Positions 34,819-43,565 of a stretch of 64,000 bases of DNA are shown one piece after another (position 1 is the first letter of the stretch; each line of letters begins with the position of its first letter). A model generated the notes under the pieces. It did no database searches and was not told where the DNA came from. It worked only from the letters and a program-made list of their open reading frames with translations. The stretch is from Halodurantibacterium daqingensis (GTDB lineage: Bacteria; Pseudomonadota; Alphaproteobacteria; Rhodobacterales; Rhodobacteraceae), in the NCBI RefSeq assembly GCF_042666235.1, contig NZ_JBHTFQ010000010.1, positions 45,746 to 109,745 of the forward strand, given 5' to 3'. The position numbers were made by a program, and so were the translations under genes.

Positions 34819-35766
34819 TCATTGGCGCCAGCTGAAAAAGTTCCGCGGCGCCCGTGCCAACAGCCGTTCGGCGATCTCACGGCCCAGGGCGGCGCCGTCG
34901 GCGATCGGCGCGCGGCCTTCCTCGAACAGCGCTTCCGAGCCATCGGGGCGCAGGATCTCGCCGCGCAGCCACAGCGTGTCACCCTGCAGTTCCGCCAAGC
35001 CCGCGATCGGCGTTTCGCAGGATCCGTCCAGGGCGGCAAGCAAGGCCCGTTCTGCCGCAAGCCGTTGCCCGGTAGGCACATCGTGGATCTGCGCCAGGAG
35101 CGCGGCGATATGGCTGTCGGCCTCGCGCCACTCGATCCCGATCGCCCCCTGCGCGATGGCCGGCAGCATATCGGACGTTTCGATCGGCGCGCGCGGCAAG
35201 TCGGTCAGCCCCAGCCGATTGAGGCCTGCCATGGCAAGAAAGGTCGCCACTGCCACACCATCTTCCAGCTTGCGGCGCCGGGTCTGGACGTTGCCGCGGA
35301 ACTCGACCACCTGCAGATCGGGGCGACGGACAAGAAGCTGCGCACGCCGGCGCAGGCTCGAGGTTCCGACAACCGCGCCCTGTGGCAGATCCGCAATGCC
35401 GCCATGATGCAGCGATACAAAGGCATCGCGGGGATCTTCGCGCGGCAGGAAGCAGCGCAGCGTCAGCCCGTCCGGCTGCAGAACCGGCATGTCCTTCATC
35501 GAATGAACCGCGATATCGATGCCGCCGCTCAGCATGGCGTCCTCGATTTCCTTGGTGAACAGGCCCTTGCCGCCGATCTCTTTCAGCGGCCGGTCGATCA
35601 CCCGGTCCCCGGTTGTCTTGATGACGATGATCTCGAAGGCCTCTTGCGGCAGGCCATGGGCCGCCATCAGGCGGTCGCGTGTCTCGTGGGCCTGGGCCAG
35701 CGCCAGCGGTGAGCCGCGTGTGCCGATCTTCAGGGGGCGGTCGGGGGTGGGCAAATCCTGTGTCAT
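34819..35766 (-). CDS. hemC: Hydroxymethylbilane synthase (porphobilinogen deaminase)
   Basis: Joins four porphobilinogen units into hydroxymethylbilane in tetrapyrrole synthesis. The 315-aa protein has the IGTRGSPLALAQA N-terminus, the active-site Asp and Arg region GGIDIAVHSMKDMP, SSLRRRAQL and FRGNVQTR, and the dipyrromethane-cofactor Cys in DGSCETPIAG. I use the ATG at 35766 (MTQDLPTPDRP). ATGs at 35778 and 35802 are possible, and none has a clear ribosome binding site. It is divergent from hemE across 96 bp, so both could share a control region. Confidence 0.95.
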   Translation of the reverse strand: MTQDLPTPDRPLKIGTRGSPLALAQAHETRDRLMAAHGLPQEAFEIIVIKTTGDRVIDRPLKEIGGKGLFTKEIEDAMLSGGIDIAVHSMKDMPVLQPDGLTLRCFLPREDPRDAFVSLHHGGIADLPQGAVVGTSSLRRRAQLLVRRPDLQVVEFRGNVQTRRRKLEDGVAVATFLAMAGLNRLGLTDLPRAPIETSDMLPAIAQGAIGIEWREADSHIAALLAQIHDVPTGQRLAAERALLAALDGSCETPIAGLAELQGDTLWLRGEILRPDGSEALFEEGRAPIADGAALGREIAERLLARAPRNFFSWRQ

Positions 35767-35862
35767 GCGCCCAGCCATAGCCGCGACACTTGCGCCTGAC
35801 AACTGCCCGCCGCCTTGACATCACGCCGCCAAACCGGGACGACACAGCAAAGAGGAGCCGAG

Positions 35863-36909
35863 ATGACCAGCACATCCCCCCGTGACAAGACGATCCTGCG
35901 CGCGCTGCAAGGCGAGGTTCTTCCGACGCCGCCGATCTGGATGATGCGCCAGGCAGGACGCTATCTGCCCGAATACCGGGCCACCCGGGCAAAGGCGGGC
36001 GACTTTCTGTCGCTGTGCTACACGCCCGAACTGGCGGCCGAGGTGACGTTGCAGCCGATCCGTCGCTATGGCTTCGACGCAGCGATTCTCTTTGCCGATA
36101 TCCTGCTTCTGCCGCAGGCGCTGGGGGCGGATCTGTGGTTTGTCACCGGCGAAGGGCCGCGCCTTTCCACCGTCACGGGCGCGGCGGATCTGGCACGGTT
36201 GAAACCGGTAGCCGAGATCGACGCCGTGTTGAACCCGGTCTATGAAACGGTGCGGATCCTGTCCCGGGAATTGCCGGCCGAAACGACGTTGATCGGCTTT
36301 GCCGGCGCGCCCTGGACGGTCGCGACCTACATGATCGCGGGGCGCGGCACCCCGGATCAGGCCCCGGCCCACCGCCTCAAGGATGAGGATCGCCCTACCT
36401 TCGAGGCGCTGATCGATCTGATCACGCGGGGTACGATCGAATACCTTTCCGCGCAGATCCAGGCAGGCGCCGAAGTCGTGAAGCTGTTCGACAGCTGGGC
36501 CGGCTCGCTTCGCGGCGCCGATTTTCAACGCTATGCCCTGGAACCGGCGCGCCAGATCATCACAGAGCTCAAGCAACGCCATCCGGGCGTGCCGGTGATC
36601 GCCTTCCCGCGTGAGGCCGGCCAAGGCTATGTCGGCTTTGCGCGCGCGACGGGCGCCGATTGCGTCGCGCTCGACAATTCGGTGACGCCGGAATGGGCGG
36701 CCGAACATGTTCAGGTCGATGGCTGTGTCCAGGGCAACCTTGCCTCGCGCCACATGGTGACGGGGGGCGAGGCGCTGGATGAGGAGACGCGGCGCATTGT
36801 CCGCGCCTTCTCGAAGGGGCCGCATATCTTCAACCTGGGCCACGGCATCACCCCGGACGCCGATCCGGGCAATGTCCAGCGCATGATCGACGTGGTGCGC
36901 GGCGGCTGA
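35863..36909 (+). CDS. hemE: Uroporphyrinogen decarboxylase
   Basis: Decarboxylates uroporphyrinogen III to coproporphyrinogen III, the substrate of both HemF and HemN in this window. The 348-aa protein shows the signatures PPIWMMRQAGRYLPEY and GFAGAPWTVATYM, FDSWAGSL, and the C-terminal NLGHGITP. The ATG at 35863 is preceded by AGAGGAGCCGAG. The frame extends 16 codons upstream without support. Confidence 0.97.
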   Translation: MTSTSPRDKTILRALQGEVLPTPPIWMMRQAGRYLPEYRATRAKAGDFLSLCYTPELAAEVTLQPIRRYGFDAAILFADILLLPQALGADLWFVTGEGPRLSTVTGAADLARLKPVAEIDAVLNPVYETVRILSRELPAETTLIGFAGAPWTVATYMIAGRGTPDQAPAHRLKDEDRPTFEALIDLITRGTIEYLSAQIQAGAEVVKLFDSWAGSLRGADFQRYALEPARQIITELKQRHPGVPVIAFPREAGQGYVGFARATGADCVALDNSVTPEWAAEHVQVDGCVQGNLASRHMVTGGEALDEETRRIVRAFSKGPHIFNLGHGITPDADPGNVQRMIDVVRGG

Positions 36910-36922
36910 GCGCACCATCGGC

Positions 36923-36950
36923 CCGGCGGAGCTGCCTTCTGCCCCGCCGG
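36923..36950. terminator. Hairpin between convergent hemE and hemF
   Basis: A 7-bp inverted repeat CCGGCGG / CCGCCGG with a 14-nt loop in the 56-bp space between the two stops. There is no T tract, so function is uncertain. Confidence 0.35.
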
Positions 36951-36965
36951 ATCAGCCTGTGGGCG

Positions 36966-37847
36966 TCAGACCCACTTGGCGAGCGGGGGCAGGCTCATCA
37001 ATACCGCATTCGCATCATGGCCGGTGGCAAGCCCGAACTTGGTCCCCCGATCGTAGACAAGGTTGTATTCGGCATAGAGCCCGCGGTGGACAAGCTGCGC
37101 GTCACGGTCCGCCGCCGTCCAGTCCTGATGGCGGCGGCGTTCGACCACGCCGAGGAAGGCCGGCAGGAAGGCGCGCCCCACCGACTGGGTAAAGGCGAAA
37201 TCGGCCTCCCAGTCACCGGTGTTCAGATCGTCATAGAAAATCCCGCCGACGCCCCGCGCGCGGCCTCGGTGCGGGATGAAGAAATACTCATCCGCCCAGG
37301 CCTTGAAGCGCGGGTAGTAGTCGGGGCTGTGGGGCATGCAGGCCTGGCGCAGCGTGTCGTGGAAATGGGCGGTATCTTCTTCATATTCGATGCAGGGGTT
37401 GAGATCGGCGCCGCCGCCGAACCACCAGGCATGAGGCGTCCAGAACATCCGCGTGTTCATGTGCACCGCCGGCACATGCGGATTGCGCATATGCGCGACA
37501 AGTGAGATGCCTGAGGCCCAGAACCGCGGATCGCTGTCCATTCCGGGCACGCCGCGCGCGGCCATGGCGCGTTGCGCCGCCTCGCCCAGCTGGCCATAGA
37601 CGGCCGAGACGTTCACGCCGACCTTTTCGAAAACCCGGCCCCCACGCATCACGCTCATCAGGCCGCCGCCTGCGTCGCTGTCGCCGTCGGATTTGCGCCG
37701 CGTCTCGCTCAGTTCGAACCGGCCCGGGGGCAGTGCCTCGTCCTCATGCCGATCCTCGAGGGTTTCGAAGGCGGTGCAGATTTCATCGCGAAGGCTGCGG
37801 AACCAGCTGGCGGCGCGGGATTTCTCGGCTTCGAACGGTGCGGACAT
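36966..37847 (-). CDS. hemF: Oxygen-dependent coproporphyrinogen III oxidase
   Basis: The aerobic counterpart of HemN. The 293-aa protein contains RGGRVFEKVGVNVS, HMNTRMFWTPHAWWFGGG with the active-site His, FFIPHRGRARGVGG and LYAEYNLVYDRGTKFGL, all family signatures. The ATG at 37847 (MSAPFEAEKS) has AAGGGGGAACC upstream. The 40-codon upstream extension is rejected. Confidence 0.97.
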   Translation of the reverse strand: MSAPFEAEKSRAASWFRSLRDEICTAFETLEDRHEDEALPPGRFELSETRRKSDGDSDAGGGLMSVMRGGRVFEKVGVNVSAVYGQLGEAAQRAMAARGVPGMDSDPRFWASGISLVAHMRNPHVPAVHMNTRMFWTPHAWWFGGGADLNPCIEYEEDTAHFHDTLRQACMPHSPDYYPRFKAWADEYFFIPHRGRARGVGGIFYDDLNTGDWEADFAFTQSVGRAFLPAFLGVVERRRHQDWTAADRDAQLVHRGLYAEYNLVYDRGTKFGLATGHDANAVLMSLPPLAKWV

Positions 37848-37948
37848 GGTTCCCCCTTCGGTTGTGGCCTGCCGCTCTGCAAGCCGTGAATTGGCACTTC
37901 CCAGCTTTGCCCTTATGTTGAGCGGAACCGCAAGCCCCCGGAGATGAT

Positions 37949-38332
37949 ATGCGCCTGCCCCTGACACTCTGCCTCGTCGCGCCTCTTGCGCTTGCCGCCT
38001 GCTCGAATCCGCGCGAACGCTGCATCAATGCGGCTACGGAAGAGCTGCGGGTGGTCAATGCCCTGGTGGCCGAGACCGAAACCAACCTTGACCGGGGCTA
38101 TACGCTGATCCGCGAACCGGGTGTGCGCACGGGGCTGCATTTCTGCCTGTCACCCACCAACCCGTTCACCTTCTGCAGCACCGCCCAGCCGACGGTCACC
38201 GACCGCCCCACCGCCATCGATATTCGCGCCGAGGAACGCAAGCTGGCACAACTGCGTGCCAAGCAGAACGAGTTGACGATCCGGGCCGCCAGCAGCATCG
38301 CGGCCTGCGAACAGCAGCATCCCCGCCGGTAA
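37949..38332 (+). CDS. Small putative lipoprotein
   Basis: A 127-aa exported protein. The signal peptide MRLPLTLCLVAPLALAAC ends in a lipobox (LAAC), so it is probably lipidated at C18. The mature part has four further Cys and a C-terminal helical segment (AEERKLAQLRAKQNELTIRAA) likely to form a coiled coil. I do not recognise a family. Related hypotheticals exist in Rhodobacteraceae from memory, so it is probably real. The frame starts 19 bp after CCGGAGATGAT. Confidence 0.75.
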   Translation: MRLPLTLCLVAPLALAACSNPRERCINAATEELRVVNALVAETETNLDRGYTLIREPGVRTGLHFCLSPTNPFTFCSTAQPTVTDRPTAIDIRAEERKLAQLRAKQNELTIRAASSIAACEQQHPRR

Positions 38333-38624
38333 GCGCCCCCGCTCTTGCCTGGGTTCGATGCCCTTCCCACAGGCAGTGGCCGGAACCATTCCCTGTGACC
38401 AGCGGTTCGCCTGACAGGATGTACCCCGCAAGGGCTGCATCTGCACAGGATGGTGAAGTCGAAACGGGAGGCAATGTGTTCAGCATGAAGATGGCGTTCG
38501 GGGCGGTCCGGCTCCAGGCATCGGCGGCCCGCTGCGGCAGGGGCCTGCCGCACGCCGCTGCACCCCAGGGCAGTTCCGGGGCGCGGGCAGGCGTGGCGGT
38601 GCCACGAGGCCGCGGGCTGGTGCC

Positions 38625-39710
38625 ATGAGACGTGGTGTCATCGGTCCGGCGATGGTCGCGGCACTTGCCGCGCTGCTGGTTCTCCTGACGGTGCGCGGCC
38701 CTGAACGGGCGCACCGGGCGCCGCCCGGGACGCGCCTGCGGGCGGGGCGTGCCCCCATGGCAGAGGGCGGGCGGGGCCGGACGGCGGCGGGGCCACTTCA
38801 GATCCCGCTGGCGGGATGGAAGGATATCCTCTGGCGCAGCTACGGACAGTTGGGGCAGGATCGGGTGATGCTGGTTGCTGCGGGGGTGACGTTCTATGGC
38901 TTGCTCGCGCTGTTTCCGGCCCTTACGGCGCTGATCTCGGTCTATGGCCTGTTCGCGGATGCGGGAACCGTGGTGCGGCATGTCGGGATGATGGAAGGGC
39001 TGTTGCCCGATAGCGCAATCGAGATCCTGTCCGGCCAGATGGAGCGGATCGCCGCACAGCCTACGGGTCAGCTTGGGTTCGGCTTCGTCATGGGCCTTGG
39101 CATCACGCTCTGGAGCGCGAACAACGGCATGAAGGCGATCTTCGACGCGATGAATGTGGCCTATAACGAGGTCGAAGGACGTTCCTTCCTGCGCCTGACG
39201 GCGGTTTCCCTGTTCTTCACGCTTTGCGCCATGGCACTGGTCGTGGTCATCATCGGGGTTGTGGTGCTGTTGCCGGTCGCGCTGCGGTTCGTGGGCCTTG
39301 ACGGGCTGGGCGAACTGGCGCTGCGGGTGGGCCGCTGGCCGGTGTTGCTGCTGGCGCTGATCGGAGCGATTTGCGTGATTTACCGCTTCGCCCCGGACAG
39401 GGAACGCCCGGATTGGCGTTGGGTCTGGCCGGGGGCGCTGGTTGCAGCGGTGGTCTGGGTCGCCGCCTCGATCGGGTTTTCCTGGTATGTCACCAGTTTC
39501 GACAGCTACAATGAAACCTATGGATCGCTGGGGGCGGTGATCGCCTTCATGGTATGGATGTGGGTTTCCGCAACGATCGTGATCATGGGCGCCGAACTCA
39601 ACGCCGAGATGGAGCGTCAGACGCGCCGGGATTCCACAACAGGCGCACCGCTGCCCATGGGGCAGCGCGGGGCGCAGGCTGCAGATACCCTGGGCCAAAG
39701 CCGGTCATAA
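38625..39710 (+). CDS. YihY/BrkB (UPF0761) family inner-membrane protein
   Basis: A 361-aa protein. After a short hydrophobic N-terminus and a Pro/Arg/Gly-rich stretch comes the conserved domain from about residue 65 (WKDILWRSYGQLGQDRV, LVAAGVTFYGLLALFPALTAL) with six helices, including GLGITLWSANNGMKAIFDAMNVAY and the late FMVWMWVSATIVIMGAELNAE. The family is often misnamed ribonuclease BN. Its function is unknown. An internal ATG at 38757 (MAEGGRGR) would remove the atypical first 44 residues and is a reasonable alternative start. Confidence 0.88.
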   Translation: MRRGVIGPAMVAALAALLVLLTVRGPERAHRAPPGTRLRAGRAPMAEGGRGRTAAGPLQIPLAGWKDILWRSYGQLGQDRVMLVAAGVTFYGLLALFPALTALISVYGLFADAGTVVRHVGMMEGLLPDSAIEILSGQMERIAAQPTGQLGFGFVMGLGITLWSANNGMKAIFDAMNVAYNEVEGRSFLRLTAVSLFFTLCAMALVVVIIGVVVLLPVALRFVGLDGLGELALRVGRWPVLLLALIGAICVIYRFAPDRERPDWRWVWPGALVAAVVWVAASIGFSWYVTSFDSYNETYGSLGAVIAFMVWMWVSATIVIMGAELNAEMERQTRRDSTTGAPLPMGQRGAQAADTLGQSRS

Positions 39711-39860
39711 GGGCGGCGCTGCGGGATCGGGCGGCGCAGCCCTTTTGCCTGAGTGGCCTGGATCTGTCGGGCAGCCGCGCGTCTTTCCGCGATTGCTGGC
39801 GGTGCCGGTGATGCGGGTGCAGCAGATCTGGCCCTGCATGCGTGCCGCTTCCGATCAAGG

Positions 39861-40180
39861 TTAGTGAAAACCCTGCTGGGAAAGAGGAGCTTTGCCTGTT
39901 CGCCGGGGTGCTGGGCGCTGCCTTGCATGGGGCGGACGGCCCCGTCGGCGCGTCCGCGGGTCGATGGGGTCTGCCTGCGCCTCGCCAGGCGCGAGAGCTG
40001 TGGCGAAAGGTCCTCGATCCGCGTGGCGATGATGTGGATGACCGGGCTGTCGCGCTCGATCCGGCCGGTGACGCGCAGCAGGCGGCCGGCGGAGACGGCG
40101 CTGCGGAACATCTCGTAGGTGCGTTTCCAGACGACGATGTTGGAGACGCCGGTTTCATCCTCCAGCGTCAGGAATTCACG
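39861..40180 (-). pseudogene. dnaE2: C-terminal remnant of error-prone DNA polymerase DnaE2 (ImuC)
   Basis: About 105 codons matching only the extreme C-terminus of DnaE2, normally around 1,050-1,100 aa: EFLTLEDETGVSNIVVWKRTY, RLLRVTGRIERD, IEDLSPQL and the terminal HPGEQAKLLFPSRVF. The usual end is ...FH-stop. Here the frame runs past SRVF into TNLDRKR, while the -1 frame reads CAC-TAA at 39861-39866, which suggests loss of one base. The polymerase, PHP and primer-grip domains are all absent. It begins directly at the scar with imuB. Confidence 0.88.
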
Positions 40181-40310
40181 CCAGGCAGTGCAGATGCTCG
40201 CTGTTCCCGGTCCGGAGGCTGAGCGCGAAAGGCCCGTCAACCGGACGTTTCCGCAGCGCCCGGTCGCTGGCCAGTCGCGGAAACCATGTCGAAAGCAGGC
40301 GACGAGCCAT
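40176..40310 (-). pseudogene. imuB: N-terminal remnant of imuB (Y-family polymerase-like mutasome protein)
   Basis: Forty-four codons starting MARRLLSTWFPRLASDRALR, the characteristic ImuB N-terminus, then a stop immediately after the fusion to dnaE2 sequence (...EHLHCLA-stop). A normal ImuB is near 480-520 aa. It starts inside the end of imuA, overlapping it by 74 bp as in intact cassettes. The frame change at the junction means no fusion protein is made. Confidence 0.85.
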
Positions 40311-40824
40311 CCCAGCGCAGATCCCACTCCCCTGATGTTCCGCTTTTGTTCTTGATGAGCGTCCAGCGATGCAGAGTCGAGTCCTCCGGCCCGAGGCCGG
40401 CCAGAGGTGTGCAGTGCCAGCGGGTCTCGACTGCGGCACTTCCCCCCGCCGACCCGGTCAGCAGGATCCCCAGCGTCCCCCCCGCCTCGGCGGCCAGCTG
40501 CAACCGCCGCCCCGCCTTCAGCGACAGCGGCTTCTGCGGCTCGGCAATCATCGCGGCGACGGCGGGTTCGCGCAGGATCTCCTCCGCCGCGCGCAGAAGC
40601 TCGGTCTCGGACGGTGCCCGCACAATATGCAGCTGCGCCGCCAGCCCTTCGGGCATCGCCTGCGGCATCAGCTGTTCCGCCACATGATCCGGCTGAACCC
40701 AGAACACCGGCCCCTCGCACCGCGCGACCTGCAACAGCCCAAAAAGCCGCCGGCCAGGCCCGGACGCCTCATGCACACGGTGAGGCAGGAGGGGAAGTGG
40801 GGCGGAAGTGCTGTCAGATCTCAT
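40237..40824 (-). CDS. imuA: ImuA, RecA-like accessory protein of the SOS mutasome
   Basis: A 195-aa ImuA-family protein that normally works with ImuB and DnaE2 in damage-induced translesion synthesis. Conserved family segments are HEASGPGRRLFGLLQVA, the GPVFWVQP region in place of a Walker-type strand, RRLQLAAEAGGT, TRWHCTPL and RWTLIKNKSG...WDL with the terminal VSATGQRP. The gene looks intact, but its partners downstream are deleted, so it is probably orphaned. I find no GTTC-N7-GTTC alphaproteobacterial LexA box in the short upstream region. The ATG is at 40824. Confidence 0.85.
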   Translation of the reverse strand: MRSDSTSAPLPLLPHRVHEASGPGRRLFGLLQVARCEGPVFWVQPDHVAEQLMPQAMPEGLAAQLHIVRAPSETELLRAAEEILREPAVAAMIAEPQKPLSLKAGRRLQLAAEAGGTLGILLTGSAGGSAAVETRWHCTPLAGLGPEDSTLHRWTLIKNKSGTSGEWDLRWDGSSPAFDMVSATGQRPGAAETSG

Positions 40825-40883
40825 CGGCGGGATTGTGTGGTGACGCTGAACGCCGGTCCCGGCCCCCAAGGGTCAGAGCCCGG

Positions 40884-41300
40884 TCACTGCAGGCCACGCG
40901 CTGCCAGCGTGCGTGCCACTTCGGCATGAACCAGCTTGCGGACCGTATGGGTGATGCGTTCGCCCAGCGGGCCTCGGAGCTCTTCCCGCAGCAATTCCGC
41001 GACAAGAGGGCGCAGATCCGCAACCGGTATCGCGGCCGGTTCCGGTGAGGGCGCGCGGCCAAGGGGAGGCGGTGGCTCAAAGGCGGGAGGTGTATCAGGC
41101 TCCCAATCCCCCCCGGAAAGGGCCGCCTCAAGCTCGGCAATCGTATCGGCAAGGCTGAGAACCGGCGCAGCGGGCACGGGTTGCGGGCCGGCATCCGGGA
41201 CGATCCGAAGATCAGGCGTCAGGACCAAGGGGCCAAGCGGGCCGTCATCCCGCAGGCTGGCCGCAGGGTTGGTGTCTTTTTCCCGGTGTGCGTCGGACAT
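40884..41300 (-). CDS. Hypothetical protein, possible PopZ-family (DUF2497-like) protein
   Basis: A 138-aa acidic, Pro-rich protein with a short N-terminal segment, a low-complexity middle (EPDTPPAFEPPPPLGRAPSPEP) and a conserved-looking C-terminal helical region (DLRPLVAELLREELRGPLGE, then VRKLVHAEVARTLA). This architecture, helix then PED-rich linker then C-terminal helices, and its place directly downstream of pcm-tolC match the popZ position in other Alphaproteobacteria. Similarity is weak and the assignment is an inference. The valS gene usually found next is missing. The ATG at 41300 has a G-rich leader. Confidence 0.75.
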   Translation of the reverse strand: MSDAHREKDTNPAASLRDDGPLGPLVLTPDLRIVPDAGPQPVPAAPVLSLADTIAELEAALSGGDWEPDTPPAFEPPPPLGRAPSPEPAAIPVADLRPLVAELLREELRGPLGERITHTVRKLVHAEVARTLAARGLQ

Positions 41301-41370
41301 GGTCATCCCCCCGTTGCGCCGGAAAGTCTAGCCGCAGTCGCCCCTTGAAACAACCATCCTGTTGGAACCC

Positions 41371-42744
41371 TCAGTTCCGACCGATCCGGCCCAGCACCCG
41401 GTCCAGCGCCTCGCCCTGAGGGCTGCGCGCCGGCGCATTGCGCACGGCGTTGTAATAGGCCGAGGGATCATAGGTCGGGATGCCGAGATTGAGATGCTCG
41501 ACCGTCAGAAGACCCATCGACGCCAGAACGCGATAGACCATCACATGCCGGTTTGCCTCGGCATTCACGCGGCTGGCCTGGGCATCAAGAAGTTCTTGTT
41601 CGGCGTTGAGCACGTCCAATGTGGTCCGCGCGCCCAGGGCCGCCTCTTCGCGGGCACCGTTCAGGGCGATCTCGGCCGCCTGGATCTGCAGGTCCGAGGC
41701 TTCCAGCTGTGCCCGCGCCACGTTGAGCTGCGCCCAGGCCGTTCCCACTTCCTGCACGATTTCCAGCGCGGTCTGATGCAGCGATGACCGTGCCTGATCA
41801 CGCCGGGCAACCGCCTGACGATAGAGCGACGAATTCGCCCCGCCGGTATAAAGCGGCTGGTTGTAGCTGAGGCTGAGCCGCGAGGTGTCGTTGCCATCCT
41901 GATCGACAGCAAGGTTCGCGCCGGCGCTGATCCGCCCCGAACGGGCAGGCTCGGCGCGGGCCACGCTCATCTCGGCCGCCGTCACCTGATGCTGCGCCTG
42001 ACGGATCGAGGGGTGGGTGCGCTGGGCGATGCCCTTGGCATCGTCAAGGCTGCCCGCCGTTGCGGGCGGGGCCGGTGGGCGCTGCACGGCGCTGGTCGGG
42101 AAGGCACCCGTGGCGGCATTATATGCCTCGAGCGCAATGGCGCGTTCCCCCTCGGCTGCCGAGAGCGACGACCGGGCGGCGGCAAGGCGGGCCTCGGCGA
42201 TCGCGACATCGGTTCGTGTCACCTCGCCCACTTCGAACCGGTCCCGGGCCGCACGCAGTTCTTCCGAGATCACGTTGACGCTGTTCTGGCGCAGGCGGAC
42301 GTTCTCGGTTGCGCTCCAGACGTTCATATAGGCCGAAACGGCATTCAGAAGGACATTCTGTTCCACATTGACCAGCGCCCAGCGGGTGGCCAGCACGCTT
42401 TCCTGCGCAATGTCGATGGCCAGCCGGTTGCGGCCGAAGTCGAACAGCGTCAGTTCCGCCGAAAGCCCTGCCTGCCCGGACAGGTCCTCCAGCAGGAAAC
42501 CCTGCGCACGGTGAGTATAGGTGGTGCTGGCCGCAAAGCTGATGACGGGACGAAGCGCCGCGACACTTTGCGCCACATCTTCGTCCGAAGCCCGCAGAAC
42601 CGCACGGTTCTGTTCCAGAAGGTTGGAGTTTCGATAGGCCGCCACCAGCGCATCGGCGAGCGTGTCGGCCTTTGCGGCAGGCGCCACCAGCGCGAACGAG
42701 GTCAGAATCGCGGCGGCGAAAAGGGGAAGGCTGCGAAGGGACAT
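41371..42744 (-). CDS. tolC: TolC-family outer-membrane efflux/secretion channel
   Basis: A 457-aa TolC homologue, the outer-membrane tunnel for type I secretion and drug efflux. The signal peptide ends near VAPAAKA-DT. The two OEP repeats begin LADALVAAYRNSNLLEQN and about residue 240 (AQRTHPSIRQAQHQVTAAE), with the conserved NYNQPLYTGG-like SLSYNQPLYTGGANSS. I use the ATG at 42744, preceded by AGGATCGTGTA. An ATG at 42771 is possible. It lies 59 bp after pcm on the same strand, a pairing seen in many Alphaproteobacteria, and the RTX protein at 43.6-46.1 kb is a plausible substrate. Confidence 0.94.
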   Translation of the reverse strand: MSLRSLPLFAAAILTSFALVAPAAKADTLADALVAAYRNSNLLEQNRAVLRASDEDVAQSVAALRPVISFAASTTYTHRAQGFLLEDLSGQAGLSAELTLFDFGRNRLAIDIAQESVLATRWALVNVEQNVLLNAVSAYMNVWSATENVRLRQNSVNVISEELRAARDRFEVGEVTRTDVAIAEARLAAARSSLSAAEGERAIALEAYNAATGAFPTSAVQRPPAPPATAGSLDDAKGIAQRTHPSIRQAQHQVTAAEMSVARAEPARSGRISAGANLAVDQDGNDTSRLSLSYNQPLYTGGANSSLYRQAVARRDQARSSLHQTALEIVQEVGTAWAQLNVARAQLEASDLQIQAAEIALNGAREEAALGARTTLDVLNAEQELLDAQASRVNAEANRHVMVYRVLASMGLLTVEHLNLGIPTYDPSAYYNAVRNAPARSPQGEALDRVLGRIGRN

Positions 42745-42803
42745 TACACGATCCTGCTCGTTATCATTCACATCCCGGTGGCGTGCATGGCGCCGGCCCG
42801 GTT

Positions 42804-43457
42804 TCAGAAGGTGAAGCTGCGGTGTTTCTCGAACCCGGGCAATACCGGAGCCGAGGCATTGAAGGCGTCGCGCCAGGTGATCTTGCCGTCGAACTTGAAG
42901 CCGACGCGGCAGACGCCCAGAACATCCTCCATGAACAGACAGACGGCGCGACCACCTTCCTTGAGCTGCGCGGCCAGCGCATCCGGGAAGACCTCGATCG
43001 CGCCCTCCACGATGATCGCGTCATAAGGGCCATGCTGCGGGGCACCTTCGGTCAGCGGGGCGGTAACCACGGCGGCGCTATAGACGCCCTGATCGGAAAG
43101 AATCGCCTGCGCCTCGGCGGCGAGGGGCTCGTCTTCCTCGATGGCCACCACGGCTTCGGCCAGGCGTGCGATCACGGCGGTGGAATAACCAAGCCCGCAA
43201 CCAATATCGAGCACCAGATCGCTTGGCTGAAGATCGATTACCTCAAGCATCTTGGCAAAGGTTCGCGGCTCGAGCAGGTAGCGGCCGAGCCCATAGACCA
43301 GGTTTTCGCCCATATAGGCCATTTCGCGCTTGCTGTCGGGCACAAAGAGTTCGCGTGGAACGGTCAGCATCGCGTCGATGATCGGAAACTTGGTGACGTC
43401 CGAGGGTCGGATCTGGTGATCGACCATCTTGCTACGGCGGGCAGCGTAATCCGGCAT
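42804..43457 (-). CDS. pcm: Protein-L-isoaspartate O-methyltransferase
   Basis: A 217-aa class I methyltransferase that repairs isoaspartyl residues or, in this alphaproteobacterial subgroup upstream of tolC, a PCMT-like protein of less certain activity. SAM motif I is LVLDIGCGLGYSTAVIA, and post-motif I VVAIEEDEPLA. The substrate-side segment RPSDVTKFPIIDAMLTVPRELFV matches the family. The ATG is at 43457. It precedes tolC and is 108 bp downstream of the RTX gene stop. Confidence 0.9.
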   Translation of the reverse strand: MPDYAARRSKMVDHQIRPSDVTKFPIIDAMLTVPRELFVPDSKREMAYMGENLVYGLGRYLLEPRTFAKMLEVIDLQPSDLVLDIGCGLGYSTAVIARLAEAVVAIEEDEPLAAEAQAILSDQGVYSAAVVTAPLTEGAPQHGPYDAIIVEGAIEVFPDALAAQLKEGGRAVCLFMEDVLGVCRVGFKFDGKITWRDAFNASAPVLPGFEKHRSFTF

Positions 43458-43565
43458 GGACTGAACTCTTCGGTCTAGTTGTGTCAGAACGTTCTTGCCA
43501 CAGTTATTGTCCTGGGGCAACCGAAGCCATGGGCCGGGCCGCAATGCGGCCACGTCGCAGGGGCG

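Noticed and set aside
39707..39747. Possible terminator after the YihY gene (GCTGCG / CGCAGC with TTTT)
   Set aside because: The stem needs a 4-base bulge and lies in repetitive GGGCGGCGC sequence; too weak to annotate.
40237..40824. Reading imuA as a bacteriophage or SulA-type cell-division inhibitor
   Set aside because: The flanking imuB and dnaE2 stubs fix its identity as ImuA.
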